Of a stretch of 64,000 nucleotides of DNA, positions 9,840 through 19,659 are shown piece after piece; position 1 is the stretch's first letter; each line of letters opens with the position of its first letter. This stretch comes from Bacteroidota bacterium (GTDB lineage Bacteria; Bacteroidota; Bacteroidia; Chitinophagales; Chitinophagaceae). Where the stretch lies: the NCBI GenBank assembly GCA_018267725.1, contig JAFDXY010000006.1:16015-80014 (forward strand). Reading direction: 5' to 3'. Both the position numbers and the translations under genes were made by a program. Below the pieces are notes generated by a model. It made no database searches and was not told the origin of the DNA. It worked only from the letters and a program-made list of their open reading frames with translations.

Positions 9840-11123
9840 ATGAATCTAATTGAAGAATTAAAATGGAGAGGCCTTATTCAAGATATAATGCCGGGTACCG
9901 AAGAACAGTTAAATAAAGAAATGACAAGTGCCTACATTGGCTTTGACCCCACCGCCGATAGTTTGCATATTGGTAGTTTAGTTCCTATTTTGTTGTTAGT
10001 GCATTTGCAACGTACAGGTCACAAACCTTATGCATTGGTGGGTGGTGCAACAGGTATGATTGGTGACCCAAGTTTTAAAAGTGAAGAAAGAAAATTATTA
10101 AGTGAAGATGTATTGCAACATAATTTAAACGGTATAAAAAAACAGTTAGAAAAATTTTTAGATTTTGATACCGCAAAACCCAATGCAGCCGTAATGGTAA
10201 ATAATTACGATTGGTTTAAAGATTTTTCTTTTTTAAATTTTATACGAGATGTGGGCAAACACATAACCGTTAATTATATGATGAGTAAAGACAGTGTGAA
10301 GAAAAGATTGGAAGGCGATAATGGAATGAGTTTTACCGAATTTACCTATCAACTTATTCAAGGCTACGATTTTTATTGGTTATACGAAAACAAAAATTGC
10401 AAACTGCAAATGGGCGGCAGCGACCAATGGGGAAATATTGTAACCGGAACAGAATTAATAAGAAGAAAAGCAGGTGGAGAAGCTTTTGCATTTACTTGCC
10501 CTTTAGTAAAAAAATCTGATGGCGGAAAATTTGGTAAAACTGAAAAAGGTAATGTGTGGTTAGATGCCAACAAAACATCGCCCTACCAATTTTATCAGTT
10601 TTGGTTAAATGCCGGAGATGAAGATGCCAAACAATGGATTAAATTTTTTACATTATTACCCAAAACCGAAATAGACAGTTTAATTACCGAACATGCAACT
10701 GCACCACATTTGCGTTTATTACAAAAACGTTTGGCACAAGAAGTAACCACATTTGTACATAGCAAAGAAGATTATGAATTTGCAGTAAAAGCATCTGAAA
10801 TATTATTTAGTAACGATACTGCCGAAATATTACAATCGTTAAACGAAACACAATTATTGCAAGTATTAGATGGTGTACCAACTGTTGAAGTAAACAAGCA
10901 ACAAATAGAAGAAGGTTATGATTTAATAAGTTTTCTATCAGACACAAAAATATTTCCAAGCAAAAGCGAAGCAAAAAAAATGCTGCAAGGCGGTGGCATT
11001 TCTATTAATAAAATAAAAGTAGAAAGTGGGAAATTGAAAGTAAGTAATGAAGATTTATTGCAAGAAAAATATATACTTGTTCAAAAAGGAAAGAAAAATT
11101 ATTACTTAATAAAAACTAACTAA
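9840..11123 (+). CDS. tyrS: Tyrosyl-tRNA synthetase
   Basis: A 427-residue class I synthetase that charges tRNA-Tyr. The HIGH-type motif is HIGS (residues 43-46) and the KMSKS-type loop is KFGKT (230-234). The C-terminal segment (from about [22 protein letters not shown]) is the S4-like RNA-binding domain. Near the end, residues around 394-404 ([11 protein letters not shown]) do not fit the usual S4 consensus and look like a small DNA insertion translated in frame (see repeat at 11017). The stop lies one base before the next gene. Confidence 0.95.
   Translation: MNLIEELKWRGLIQDIMPGTEEQLNKEMTSAYIGFDPTADSLHIGSLVPILLLVHLQRTGHKPYALVGGATGMIGDPSFKSEERKLLSEDVLQHNLNGIKKQLEKFLDFDTAKPNAAVMVNNYDWFKDFSFLNFIRDVGKHITVNYMMSKDSVKKRLEGDNGMSFTEFTYQLIQGYDFYWLYENKNCKLQMGGSDQWGNIVTGTELIRRKAGGEAFAFTCPLVKKSDGGKFGKTEKGNVWLDANKTSPYQFYQFWLNAGDEDAKQWIKFFTLLPKTEIDSLITEHATAPHLRLLQKRLAQEVTTFVHSKEDYEFAVKASEILFSNDTAEILQSLNETQLLQVLDGVPTVEVNKQQIEEGYDLISFLSDTKIFPSKSEAKKMLQGGGISINKIKVESGKLKVSNEDLLQEKYILVQKGKKNYYLIKTN
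11017..11050 (+). repeat. Short in-frame insertion in tyrS (VESGKLKV type)
   Basis: This stretch encodes [11 protein letters not shown] inside the S4 domain of TyrS, between the conserved ISINK strand and the final [14 protein letters not shown] block. In this family that loop is normally a few residues long. The repetitive GAAAGTGGGAAATTGAAAG wording is typical of a dispersed low-complexity element that is often translated in Bacteroidota proteins. It keeps the reading frame. That it is an element is inference. Confidence 0.45.
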
Positions 11124-11124
11124 T

Positions 11125-11661
11125 ATGCAATTAGCACAAGGTTTTTTAACAGATATTATTAAAACGTTTAAAGCATACAAAGGTTTTGGCGATAAAACTT
11201 TTGAGCAATTAGAAGAAAAAGATTTTTTCTTTCAACCATCTTCAGAAAGCAACAATATTGCCATTATAATACAACACATGCATGGTAATATGTTAAGCAG
11301 ATGGACAAATTTTTTAACCGAAGATGGTGAAAAAGAATGGCGAAAAAGAGATAAAGAATTTGAACATAGCACACATACAAAAAATTCTTTAATTAATTTA
11401 TGGAGTGAAGGTTGGCTTTGCTTTATAAATGCTTTAGAAACTTTGCAAGAAGAAGATTTATTAAAAACAATTACCATTCGTACAGAGCCTTTGTTAGTGT
11501 ATAATGCTATATTGAGACAGTTGGCACATTACGCTTATCATGTAGGGCAAATTGTTTATTTAGGTACAGTTACCAAAAATAAAGATTGGAAAAGTTTAAG
11601 TATTCCCAAAGGCGGTAGCAGTGCATATTTAGAAACTGTTAAGCAATCTCAACCCAAATAA
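11125..11661 (+). CDS. DUF1572 / DinB-like protein
   Basis: A 178-residue all-helical protein of the DUF1572 branch of the DinB/YfiT four-helix bundle superfamily. Possible metal-binding histidines sit in IIQHMHGNM and in LAHYAYHVGQIVYLG, the positions used by DinB-like proteins. Relatives include thiol-dependent enzymes and bacillithiol transferases, but the reaction of this group is not known. It starts one base after tyrS and may share its transcript. The assignment to the fold is fairly safe; the function is not. Confidence 0.75.
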   Translation: MQLAQGFLTDIIKTFKAYKGFGDKTFEQLEEKDFFFQPSSESNNIAIIIQHMHGNMLSRWTNFLTEDGEKEWRKRDKEFEHSTHTKNSLINLWSEGWLCFINALETLQEEDLLKTITIRTEPLLVYNAILRQLAHYAYHVGQIVYLGTVTKNKDWKSLSIPKGGSSAYLETVKQSQPK

Positions 11662-11900
11662 ATTGTTGTTGTAAAACACATAAATAGTTTGGTATTGTAT
11701 TTGAATTAAAGAGCTTAACCTTTATTTTTACTCATATAACATAAAGCCACGCTGCCCTGAAACTTAAGGATAAAATATTACACAGAAATTCTTATATAGC
11801 TATTGGGGCTATATTCATTTTTTGCATTGTAAAATTTACACCTTTATTACCAACACCATCTCGCAATGTTTTTGCCATATTAATCTTAATATTAGCTGCA

Positions 11901-14900
11901 TTGGCTATATGGCTTGATACATTAAAAAAATTAAGACGTTTTGCATTTAGCATAATTGCATTTTTATTAATTGTTTATGTACTTATTCAAACAAGTTTTT
12001 TTCAAAATTGGGTTGTGGGTATTGCAACTAATAAATTATCAAAAGCATTAGGAACAGAAGTTCGCATAAAAAAAATAAGTTTTTCTTTATTAGATAAACT
12101 AAATCTTGAAGGAACATTAGTTAGAGATAAACAAAAAGATACTATTTTATATGCAGGCAGTTTAAAAGTAAGAATTACCGATTGGTTTATTTTTAAAGAT
12201 AAAGCCGATATAAGTTTTTTAGGTTTAGAAGATGCAGTTGTAAAACTGCAACGAAAAGATTCTGTATGGAATTATCAGTTTATTGTCAATCATTTCTCAT
12301 CTCCATCTAAAAAAACAAAACAACCTTCAACAAATAAAAATGATTTAACTATCAACATTAAAAAAGTTGATTTAAAAAATATTTCATTCTTAGAAAATGA
12401 TTTATGGCGTGGCGAAAAAATGGTTGGAAGAATAGGCAGCCTTGCATTAGATGCCGAACAAATAAATACAACTACCAATACCTTTAACATTAATTCGTTA
12501 ATAATAGATAATCCTTATTTTGCTTTATATGATTTTAAAGGTTTACGCCCCGATAGTTTAAAACCAAAGCCAACAATAGATACAGGTTTATTGCTAAATC
12601 CATCTAACATGTTGGTAAGATTAAAACAGTTAAGTATAACCAACGGAACATTTACCAACAGTGCAGATAATAATAAGCCCGTAAAACATTTTGATGGTGC
12701 ACACATACTATTTAGCAACATTAATGCAACATTTAATAACCTTCATTTAACAAAAGATACGTTGCGTACAGAAATGAATTTAGCAACAAAAGAACGCAGC
12801 GGATTAGAAGTAAAAAAGTTTGATGCACATGTAAAAATTACTCCGCAAATAATGGAGTTTGCTAAATTAAATTTACAAACCAACAAAAGCCATTTAAGAA
12901 ATTATTATGCTATGAAGTTTCATCATTTTAATGATGATTTTGCAGAGTATGTTACCAATGTTGTTATGGATGCATCTTTTAAAGATTCAAAAGTTAATAG
13001 CGATGATATTGCTTTTTTTGCACCCGAATTAAAAAGTTGGAAAAAAGAAATAATACTTTCAGGATATTTTAACGGCACAGTTTCAAACTTTAATATAAAA
13101 AATTTATTTGCATCTGCCGGAAGCCAAACTTATGCCAGCGGAAACCTTGCTATGAAAGGCCTACCTTATATTAATAAAACAAATATTAATTTTAATAATG
13201 CCGTAATAAAAACCAATTATAACGATGTTGCCATTTTTGCACCTGTTGTAAAAAATATTCAGTCGCCCAACTTAGCAGCATTAGGTAATGTTTTATTCAA
13301 AGGAAATTTTAACGGCACTATCAATAATTTTTTTGCACAAGGAAATGCAAGTACTAATATAGGTGCATTTACCGCCAACGTAAATATGAAGTTGCCCAAA
13401 CAGGCCGATGCAGTTTACAACGGTGCTTTAACAACCAATCAATTTAATATTGGAAAATTTTTAGATGAACCCAGTTTAGGCAATGTAACTTTTAACGGAA
13501 AAATAGATGGTAGCAGCTTTGCTTTAGAAAGATTAAAAACTAATATTCAAGGAAAAGTTACCACATTAGATTTTAATAATTATACTTATTCAAACATTGA
13601 TGCATCGGGTACATTTCAGAAAAAAGCTTTTTCAGGAGAATTAAATATTGGCGATACTAATTTGAATTTTAAAAGCCATGTTGATGTTGATTTATCGAAA
13701 GAAGAACCTGTATTTAATATTTTAGGCGATTTAAACAATTCTAATCTTTATCTGTTAAACTTCACACCAAAAAGATTAAACGTAACAGGGTTACTTGACG
13801 TAAATTTTACCGGAAAAAATATTGATAAATTTTTAGGTTCTGCCAAACTTTTAAACGCCTATCTGCAAAGTGATTATGGCGAATTAAGTTTCGATTCGTT
13901 AAGCATTACTTCTTTTGTAGATGTAACCAAACATTTACAAATTGCAACTAACGATTTTACTGCAAACATAGATGGTAAATTTAATATATTAGATTTACCT
14001 AAAAGTTTTCAAACATTTTTAAATCGTTACTATCCATCTTATTTTAGTGCTCCAAGTTCCATACCTCCTAATCAAAATTTTACAGTTTCGGTAAACACAG
14101 GTTATATAGAACCATATCTTCAATTATTCGATAAAAATATTCAAGGTTTAGAAAATGTTCAAATAACGGGTGAAGTAAATACAAGTAAAAATGCCATCAA
14201 TTTATTTGTAAATATTCCCTATGCAAAATATAAAACTTATACTTTAAACGATGCAGTTATTAAAGGCCGTGGTTCGTTAGATAGTATTACTTTAACAACA
14301 GATATTTCTTCGTTTGAATTGAGTGATAGTTTAATGTTTCCGCAAATACATTTATCTGTAAAAGCAGCAAACGATCATTCGGTTGTTTCTTTAAAAACCA
14401 ATACAGGAAACACTTTTAACGAGGCAAGTATTAATGCAGATGTATATACTTTAAATGATGGTGTACGCATTCATTTTAATCCATCTTCATTTATTTTAAA
14501 TGAAAAAAATTGGTCTTTAGAAAAACAAGGAGAAGTTGTAATAAGAAAAAATTTCGTTTCAACACAAAATGTAAAATTCTCTCAAGGCTTTCAAGAAATT
14601 GTTGTTGAAACAGAAGAAGAAGATGGTGGTAACGTAAACAATTTAATTGTAAAATTAAAAGATATAGTGTTGGGAGATATTACTGCATTAATTATGAAAA
14701 ACCCAAAACTTGAAGGTTTGTTAAATGGCTCTATTTACTTACGAGATTTTTTTGGAAAGTTTAATATTGAAACAAATTTAAAAACAACACAATTTTTTTA
14801 TAACAACGATTCTGTAGGTGTTGTAAACATTACAGGTGGTTACAACAGCAAATCAGGTAAAGTAACATTTAAAGGCACTGCACCTAATAAAGATTATAAA

Positions 14901-16709
14901 TTTGATTTTGATGGAAGTTATAACACCAAAGATTCTGCAACAACTCCTTTAGCTGTTACTATTAATTTAGATAACAGTAAAATTACCATAGTTCAAGAAT
15001 TTTTAGAAGGCATTTTTAGTAATGTAAAAGGCTATGCAACCGGAAAACTTTCTATAAGCGGAAACCCATCATCTCCTAATTTGCTTGGTAGGCTTGCATT
15101 ACACGATGCTTCGCTAAAAGTAGATTATACACAAGTAACTTATAAAATTGATAGTGCCGATATTGCATTTGAACAAGATGGAATAAATTTTGGAAAATTT
15201 GTTGTGCATGATTCATTAAAAAATTCAGGAATAGTTACGGGCAAATTATACGAGCAAGGATTTAAAAACATGAATTTCGATTTTGATCTTGCAACTGATA
15301 AATTATTATTAATTGATACCAAAGCAAAAGATAATAAACAGTTTTACGGTAAAGCCATTGGTAAAGCCAACCTTAGTTTTAAAGGGCCTGAAACAGATGC
15401 AAAAATGACAATAACCGCAGAAGCTACAGATGCTTCTCACATTTCAATACAAAGCACAGAAAGTAAAGAAAGTGGAGATGCGGATTTTATTGTATTTAAA
15501 AAAATTGGTATTACTCAAGCAGATACATCGGCCAATAAAAATTTTAACTTAACTGTAGATTTAGATGTTACTGCCAATAACAAAGTTGATATAGATGTGA
15601 TTTTAGATGAATTAACTGGTGATGTAATTAAAGCCAAAGGAAGTGGAAGATTAAAAATTAAAGCAGGCACTATTGAGCCTTTAACCATTAAAGGAAGGTA
15701 TGATATTGAAAGTGGAAAATATGATTTTAATTTTCAATCGTTTATAAGAAAACCTTTTATTTTAAAGCCCGATGCAGGTAATTATATTGAATGGAACGGA
15801 GATCCTTTTAACGCAGATATTCATATTACAGCACAATACACAGCAGAAAATGTAAGCGTAAGTGATTTAATAGGAAATCAATCTGTAGGTGCTAACAGTA
15901 GTAGTAAATCTTATCGCGGGCAAGTTTATATTATAGCTTTATTAACCAATAAATTAAGCAGACCGGATATTAATTTTTCGTTTGATTTTCCACAAGGTAG
16001 TCCGTTAAAAAACGATGCAAGTTTTACTGCTTTTATGAATAGAATTGAAAAAGATAATAATGAAGTATTAAAGCAGGTTACTTATTTAATTGTATTTAAT
16101 TCATTTGCACCTTATGGAGATGTTGCTTCGGGCGGAGCTGCTGTAAACATTACATCGTTAGGTGTAAATTCATTATCGCAAGTTGTTGCAAAATATATAA
16201 ATAATATTGTATCTGATGCTATTTACAAATTAACAAAAACAAAAAATTTAAAAGTAGATGTAGGTGCTTATGTATATAGCAGCTCTGAGTTAGCAGTGCA
16301 ACAACAAGGTGCAACAGTTAATGGCCCCTTAGATAGAAGCAGATTAAATTTTAGATTAGGTTATAGTTTTTTAAATGAAAAAGTGATTGTAACATTTGGT
16401 AACGATTTTGATTTTGGTGTAGCTGCTACGCAAGCAGGAAGTTTTCAGTGGTTACCCGATTTAAATGTTGAGTTTGTTTTAATAAGAGATAATAACCGTA
16501 ATGAAAGATTAGGTGCATTAATTTTTAGTAAAACAAGTGCAGATGCCAATGGTATTGCTTTTGGGAAAGTAAATCGCCAAGGTGTGGGTTTATCTTATAA
16601 AAGAGATTTTGAACAACTATTTAAAAACAAAACAAAAACAGAAGCTAAAAAAGAAGAAGAAGTTCAATTTAAAAAAGTTGGTGCAGATTCAACCAATAAT
16701 AAAAAATAA
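11901..16709 (+). CDS. tamB: TamB-like translocation/assembly module protein
   Basis: About 1600 residues. An N-terminal membrane anchor (residues 12-31) is followed by a very long run of beta-rich repeats, many Asn/Thr rich, and a C-terminal DUF490/TamB domain (about residues 1150-1530). The opening after the anchor (TNKLSKALGTEVRIKKISFSLLDKLNLEG) is typical of Bacteroidota AsmA/TamB-like proteins, which bridge inner and outer membrane and move lipids or outer-membrane proteins. The start is uncertain: TTG at 11901 is the only usual start codon near the anchor. The frame is open back to 11745 and encodes another hydrophobic stretch without a standard start. Confidence 0.85.
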   Translation: MAIWLDTLKKLRRFAFSIIAFLLIVYVLIQTSFFQNWVVGIATNKLSKALGTEVRIKKISFSLLDKLNLEGTLVRDKQKDTILYAGSLKVRITDWFIFKDKADISFLGLEDAVVKLQRKDSVWNYQFIVNHFSSPSKKTKQPSTNKNDLTINIKKVDLKNISFLENDLWRGEKMVGRIGSLALDAEQINTTTNTFNINSLIIDNPYFALYDFKGLRPDSLKPKPTIDTGLLLNPSNMLVRLKQLSITNGTFTNSADNNKPVKHFDGAHILFSNINATFNNLHLTKDTLRTEMNLATKERSGLEVKKFDAHVKITPQIMEFAKLNLQTNKSHLRNYYAMKFHHFNDDFAEYVTNVVMDASFKDSKVNSDDIAFFAPELKSWKKEIILSGYFNGTVSNFNIKNLFASAGSQTYASGNLAMKGLPYINKTNINFNNAVIKTNYNDVAIFAPVVKNIQSPNLAALGNVLFKGNFNGTINNFFAQGNASTNIGAFTANVNMKLPKQADAVYNGALTTNQFNIGKFLDEPSLGNVTFNGKIDGSSFALERLKTNIQGKVTTLDFNNYTYSNIDASGTFQKKAFSGELNIGDTNLNFKSHVDVDLSKEEPVFNILGDLNNSNLYLLNFTPKRLNVTGLLDVNFTGKNIDKFLGSAKLLNAYLQSDYGELSFDSLSITSFVDVTKHLQIATNDFTANIDGKFNILDLPKSFQTFLNRYYPSYFSAPSSIPPNQNFTVSVNTGYIEPYLQLFDKNIQGLENVQITGEVNTSKNAINLFVNIPYAKYKTYTLNDAVIKGRGSLDSITLTTDISSFELSDSLMFPQIHLSVKAANDHSVVSLKTNTGNTFNEASINADVYTLNDGVRIHFNPSSFILNEKNWSLEKQGEVVIRKNFVSTQNVKFSQGFQEIVVETEEEDGGNVNNLIVKLKDIVLGDITALIMKNPKLEGLLNGSIYLRDFFGKFNIETNLKTTQFFYNNDSVGVVNITGGYNSKSGKVTFKGTAPNKDYKFDFDGSYNTKDSATTPLAVTINLDNSKITIVQEFLEGIFSNVKGYATGKLSISGNPSSPNLLGRLALHDASLKVDYTQVTYKIDSADIAFEQDGINFGKFVVHDSLKNSGIVTGKLYEQGFKNMNFDFDLATDKLLLIDTKAKDNKQFYGKAIGKANLSFKGPETDAKMTITAEATDASHISIQSTESKESGDADFIVFKKIGITQADTSANKNFNLTVDLDVTANNKVDIDVILDELTGDVIKAKGSGRLKIKAGTIEPLTIKGRYDIESGKYDFNFQSFIRKPFILKPDAGNYIEWNGDPFNADIHITAQYTAENVSVSDLIGNQSVGANSSSKSYRGQVYIIALLTNKLSRPDINFSFDFPQGSPLKNDASFTAFMNRIEKDNNEVLKQVTYLIVFNSFAPYGDVASGGAAVNITSLGVNSLSQVVAKYINNIVSDAIYKLTKTKNLKVDVGAYVYSSSELAVQQQGATVNGPLDRSRLNFRLGYSFLNEKVIVTFGNDFDFGVAATQAGSFQWLPDLNVEFVLIRDNNRNERLGALIFSKTSADANGIAFGKVNRQGVGLSYKRDFEQLFKNKTKTEAKKEEEVQFKKVGADSTNNKK

Positions 16710-16727
16710 TTTAAGTTATACAAGCAC

Positions 16728-17816
16728 TTAACTTTTTAAAATAGTAATAAGTGTATCTACTTCATTTATTGTATTAAAAGCATGTAAAACAATTCTTAAT
16801 CTTTCTTTTCCTTTAGGCACCGTTGGATATAAAATTGCACGAACATCTAAATTATTTTCTTGTAATTTCTTTGCTAAACTTCTTGCTTCTTCATTTCCTT
16901 TTATAATTACAACTTGAATTGGTGTTTGAGAAATAAGTTTTACATAATTTATTGGGGCTGATTGAAATTGTTGAATTAATTGCTGCAAATGTTTTCGTTC
17001 TGGTTGCATTGCAGGAAATAATTCGTAACTTTTTTTAATAACGGCAACTGCATGTGGCGGCAAAGCCGTAGTATAAATAAAACTTCTTGAAAAATTTATT
17101 AAATAATTTTTTAATGTAACAGAACCCAATACCACTGCACCATGGCAGCCGCAAGCTTTACCAAATGTATGCACCCTTGCAAAAATTTTATTTTGTAATT
17201 GTAATAATTGAACAAGCCCCTCTCCTTTTTCTCCAACAACACCTGTTGCATGTGCTTCATCTACAATTAAGTTTGCATTGTATGTTTTGCACAATACAAC
17301 AATTTCTTGCAATGGACAAAAATCTCCATCCATACTAAATACACTTTCGGTTACAACAAATACGTTGCTAGTTGCATGTTGCAATTTTTTTTCTAAATCT
17401 TGCGTATCATTATGTAAAAAAGAAAAAGATTGTGCAAACGACAATCTAATTCCGTCTCTAATAGATGCATGAGCTAATGAATCGTAAATAACGGTATCGC
17501 CTTTTTGCGGAACAGATGAAAGTAAACCAATATTTGCATCGTAACCGGAATTAAAAATTAATGCTGCTTCGCTTTTATGAAAGTTGGCAATTTGTTGTTC
17601 AACTTCTTCAATTAATTTGTAATTGCCTGCCAATAAACGCGAACCTGTTGAACCTGTTGAGAAATAATTATTTTCAAGCGTTAGTAAATTATTTTTTTCA
17701 ATACCTAAATAATCGTTTGAACAGAAATCAATTTTATTTTCGTTCAGCGTTAATTTACGAAAAGCATTTTGTTGTTTTCGTTCTTGTAATTTTTTATCTA
17801 AAAAATTTTCGTTCAT
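16728..17816 (-). CDS. bioF: 8-amino-7-oxononanoate synthase (BioF/KBL family)
   Basis: A 362-residue PLP enzyme of the alpha-oxoamine synthase family. It has the substrate region GSTGSRLLAGN, the cofactor-binding DEAHATGVVG (187-196) and the Schiff-base lysine in HTFGKACG (Lys220). BioF joins pimeloyl thioester and alanine in biotin synthesis; 2-amino-3-ketobutyrate ligase and serine palmitoyltransferase are close relatives. The short N-terminus and lack of a tdh neighbour favour BioF. I use the ATG for MNENFLDKK; upstream in-frame starts run into a palindromic repeat. No other bio genes are in the window. Confidence 0.8.
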   Translation of the reverse strand: MNENFLDKKLQERKQQNAFRKLTLNENKIDFCSNDYLGIEKNNLLTLENNYFSTGSTGSRLLAGNYKLIEEVEQQIANFHKSEAALIFNSGYDANIGLLSSVPQKGDTVIYDSLAHASIRDGIRLSFAQSFSFLHNDTQDLEKKLQHATSNVFVVTESVFSMDGDFCPLQEIVVLCKTYNANLIVDEAHATGVVGEKGEGLVQLLQLQNKIFARVHTFGKACGCHGAVVLGSVTLKNYLINFSRSFIYTTALPPHAVAVIKKSYELFPAMQPERKHLQQLIQQFQSAPINYVKLISQTPIQVVIIKGNEEARSLAKKLQENNLDVRAILYPTVPKGKERLRIVLHAFNTINEVDTLITILKS

Positions 17817-17837
17817 TTTTGCAAAGTAATACAATAA

Positions 17838-17930
17838 CGTCATTGCGAACACAGTGAAGCAATCTGTACCTTGTATTTCTAAGATGAGTTTGTTTAAAAC
17901 ATGGATTGCTTCGTTTTACTCGCAATGACG
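17838..17930. repeat. Long inverted repeat of the CATTGCGA / GAAGCAATC type
   Basis: Two nested perfect pairs form a long hairpin: 11-base arms CGTCATTGCGA (17838-17848) and TCGCAATGACG (17920-17930), and 9-base arms GAAGCAATC (17856-17864) and GATTGCTTC (17904-17912). The wording matches a REP/MITE-like palindrome found between genes in many bacteria. It lies between bioF and the miaE-like gene. As RNA it would fold into a strong hairpin on either strand. Confidence 0.85.
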
Positions 17931-17940
17931 AGTAATGAAC

Positions 17941-18002
17941 AAAGCGTACAAGTGTGCGACGCAACAAAAGTTTAATAGAAATTAAAAAGCTAAGTACAAA
18001 AA
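17941..18002 (+). repeat. Dispersed 60-bp repeat, copy A
   Basis: Contains the 17-base word ACAAGTGTGCGACGCAA (17948-17964) followed about 25 bases later by GCTAAGTACAAAAA. The same two blocks, in the same order and nearly the same spacing, occur on the opposite strand at 35456-35515. The 17-base identity is far beyond chance in so small a window. It ends directly in front of the miaE-like start codon, so it forms the leader of that gene. Confidence 0.7.
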
Positions 18003-18007
18003 ATATT

Positions 18008-18619
18008 ATGAAAGAATTATCTCAAGACACAAAAAATATTTTAGGATTACAATTACCAACCGACCCGCGTTGGGTTAATTTAGCCGGCATTTCTATTGAA
18101 GCAATTTTAACAGACCACGCATACTGCGAACAAAAAGCAGCCACTACTTGCATATCGTACATACAACGTTACAGCAATAGAGAAAAAATGGTTGCAGCAT
18201 TGGCTCCTATTGTAACAGAAGAGTGGGGGCATTTTAGATTAGTGTTGAATGAATTACATAAACGTGGTTTAAAATTAGGCAAGCAACGCAAAGATGAATA
18301 TGTAAATAAATTATTATTGTTTACTCAAAAAGGTGGAAATGAAGAAGGAAGGTTTTTAGATGAAATGCTTGCTATGGCTATGATTGAAGCGAGGAGTTGT
18401 GAACGTTTTAAAAGATTAAGTGAAGGCTTGAATGATAATTATATGAAAAAATTTTACAGGCGTTTTATGGAAAGCGAAGCAGGGCATTACACTTTATTTA
18501 TTGAATTGGCAGAACACTATATTGATAAAGAAAAAGTTAGAAAACGTTGGAATGAGTGGCTTGCTTACGAAACTGATATTATAAAAAAATTAGAAGTAAG
18601 AGGAGATAGAATTCATTAA
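18008..18619 (+). CDS. miaE: tRNA 2-methylthio-N6-isopentenyladenosine hydroxylase (MiaE-like)
   Basis: A 203-residue ferritin-like diiron protein. Carboxylate/histidine ligand motifs are visible as ILTDHAYCEQ, TEEWGHF, MIEARSCERF and ESEAGHY, in the order expected for MiaE. MiaE hydroxylates the isopentenyl group of ms2i6A37 in tRNA. I chose the ATG at 18008 (MKELSQDT); an in-frame start 54 bases earlier would lie within the dispersed repeat. The gene converges with the GSCFA gene and their stop codons overlap by four bases. Confidence 0.85.
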   Translation: MKELSQDTKNILGLQLPTDPRWVNLAGISIEAILTDHAYCEQKAATTCISYIQRYSNREKMVAALAPIVTEEWGHFRLVLNELHKRGLKLGKQRKDEYVNKLLLFTQKGGNEEGRFLDEMLAMAMIEARSCERFKRLSEGLNDNYMKKFYRRFMESEAGHYTLFIELAEHYIDKEKVRKRWNEWLAYETDIIKKLEVRGDRIH

Positions 18620-19614
18620 TGTGATGCGTTAAAATAATTTATTTCTTCTTCAAAATTTATATGCGGATATTTTTCTTGTAAGTGTTTAGCTTTTTCGAGA
18701 TAAGTATTTAAAAATTTTTTATGTTGTTGTGTTAAAGAATTAAATGGTTTGTGTTTATAAGCAATATTTATTTCTGCAATATGTTTCATTAATTCTTTTG
18801 CTTGGTTGTTTATGCAAGCATCTGTTAATTTGCTCCAAACATATTCTGTAGCTGCATAATTTGGATGTACTAAGTCTTCTGCATAAAAACGATAATCGCG
18901 TAAATCATCAATAACCAATTCATACGCAGGAAAATAATAAAGTTTAGAAAGTTTTTCAATTAAGCCATGCACAGCTTGTATTAATACGGCTTTGCTGCGA
19001 TTGTTATTAATTACACCTTCACGCAAATGTCTTACCGGACTTATAGTAAAAATTACTTTAATATTTTTATTAAAGCCTCCTAATTGATCTAACATAGTTC
19101 CTAATACTGCTTCTACTTGTGCAGGGTTCATTAATCTTTTATCAAACCAATCGGCAGGAGCTTTATGGTTATTGGCTGCAACGGTACCGGCTTTTGCGTT
19201 GGTGGCTTTATCTGTTAAAGTGTAAACCCATGCCGAGCCTAAAGTGATGAATAAATAATCTGCTTGTTTTAAATATTCATGTGCAGTATTTATAGAATTA
19301 TTTATTTTGTTAATTGCATTTTGTGCAGTTGTACCTGAATAACGACTATGATGTTGCCAACTATGCCACGTTTCATTTAATTCAAACAAATCGGTTGCTG
19401 TGTATTGTTTTTGTTGAATAATATTAATTAATGCTTCGGCAACAGAAACAGGATTAAATAAAATTCCATTAGGGTTTTCTAAAACAGAAAATTTGTGTTG
19501 CTTAAACTTCTCTCCAATATTTTCTGTAAAACAACTTCCTATTAAAAAAAGCTTATGTTGATGATTGATAGAAGGTTCTAACTTTTTTATATCGAATTCA
19601 AAATGAAATTTCAT
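18616..19614 (-). CDS. GSCFA domain protein
   Basis: A 332-residue protein with the name-giving motif GSCFTENIG at residues 26-34 and further blocks expected of an SGNH-hydrolase-like fold (LFITLGSAWVY, and an SPVRHLREG loop that includes the late His). GSCFA proteins are found widely in Bacteroidota and are predicted esterases or acyltransferases, but the substrate is not known. No signal peptide is visible. It converges with miaE. Confidence 0.85.
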   Translation of the reverse strand: MKFHFEFDIKKLEPSINHQHKLFLIGSCFTENIGEKFKQHKFSVLENPNGILFNPVSVAEALINIIQQKQYTATDLFELNETWHSWQHHSRYSGTTAQNAINKINNSINTAHEYLKQADYLFITLGSAWVYTLTDKATNAKAGTVAANNHKAPADWFDKRLMNPAQVEAVLGTMLDQLGGFNKNIKVIFTISPVRHLREGVINNNRSKAVLIQAVHGLIEKLSKLYYFPAYELVIDDLRDYRFYAEDLVHPNYAATEYVWSKLTDACINNQAKELMKHIAEINIAYKHKPFNSLTQQHKKFLNTYLEKAKHLQEKYPHINFEEEINYFNASH

Positions 19615-19659
19615 ACTGCAAATTTCATGAATTGAAATGAATTATGCTAAGGATACTAT

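Noticed and set aside
17561..17857. Plus-strand frame opposite bioF
   Set aside because: Leu/Asn-rich shadow translation of the bioF antisense strand with no domain and no start context.
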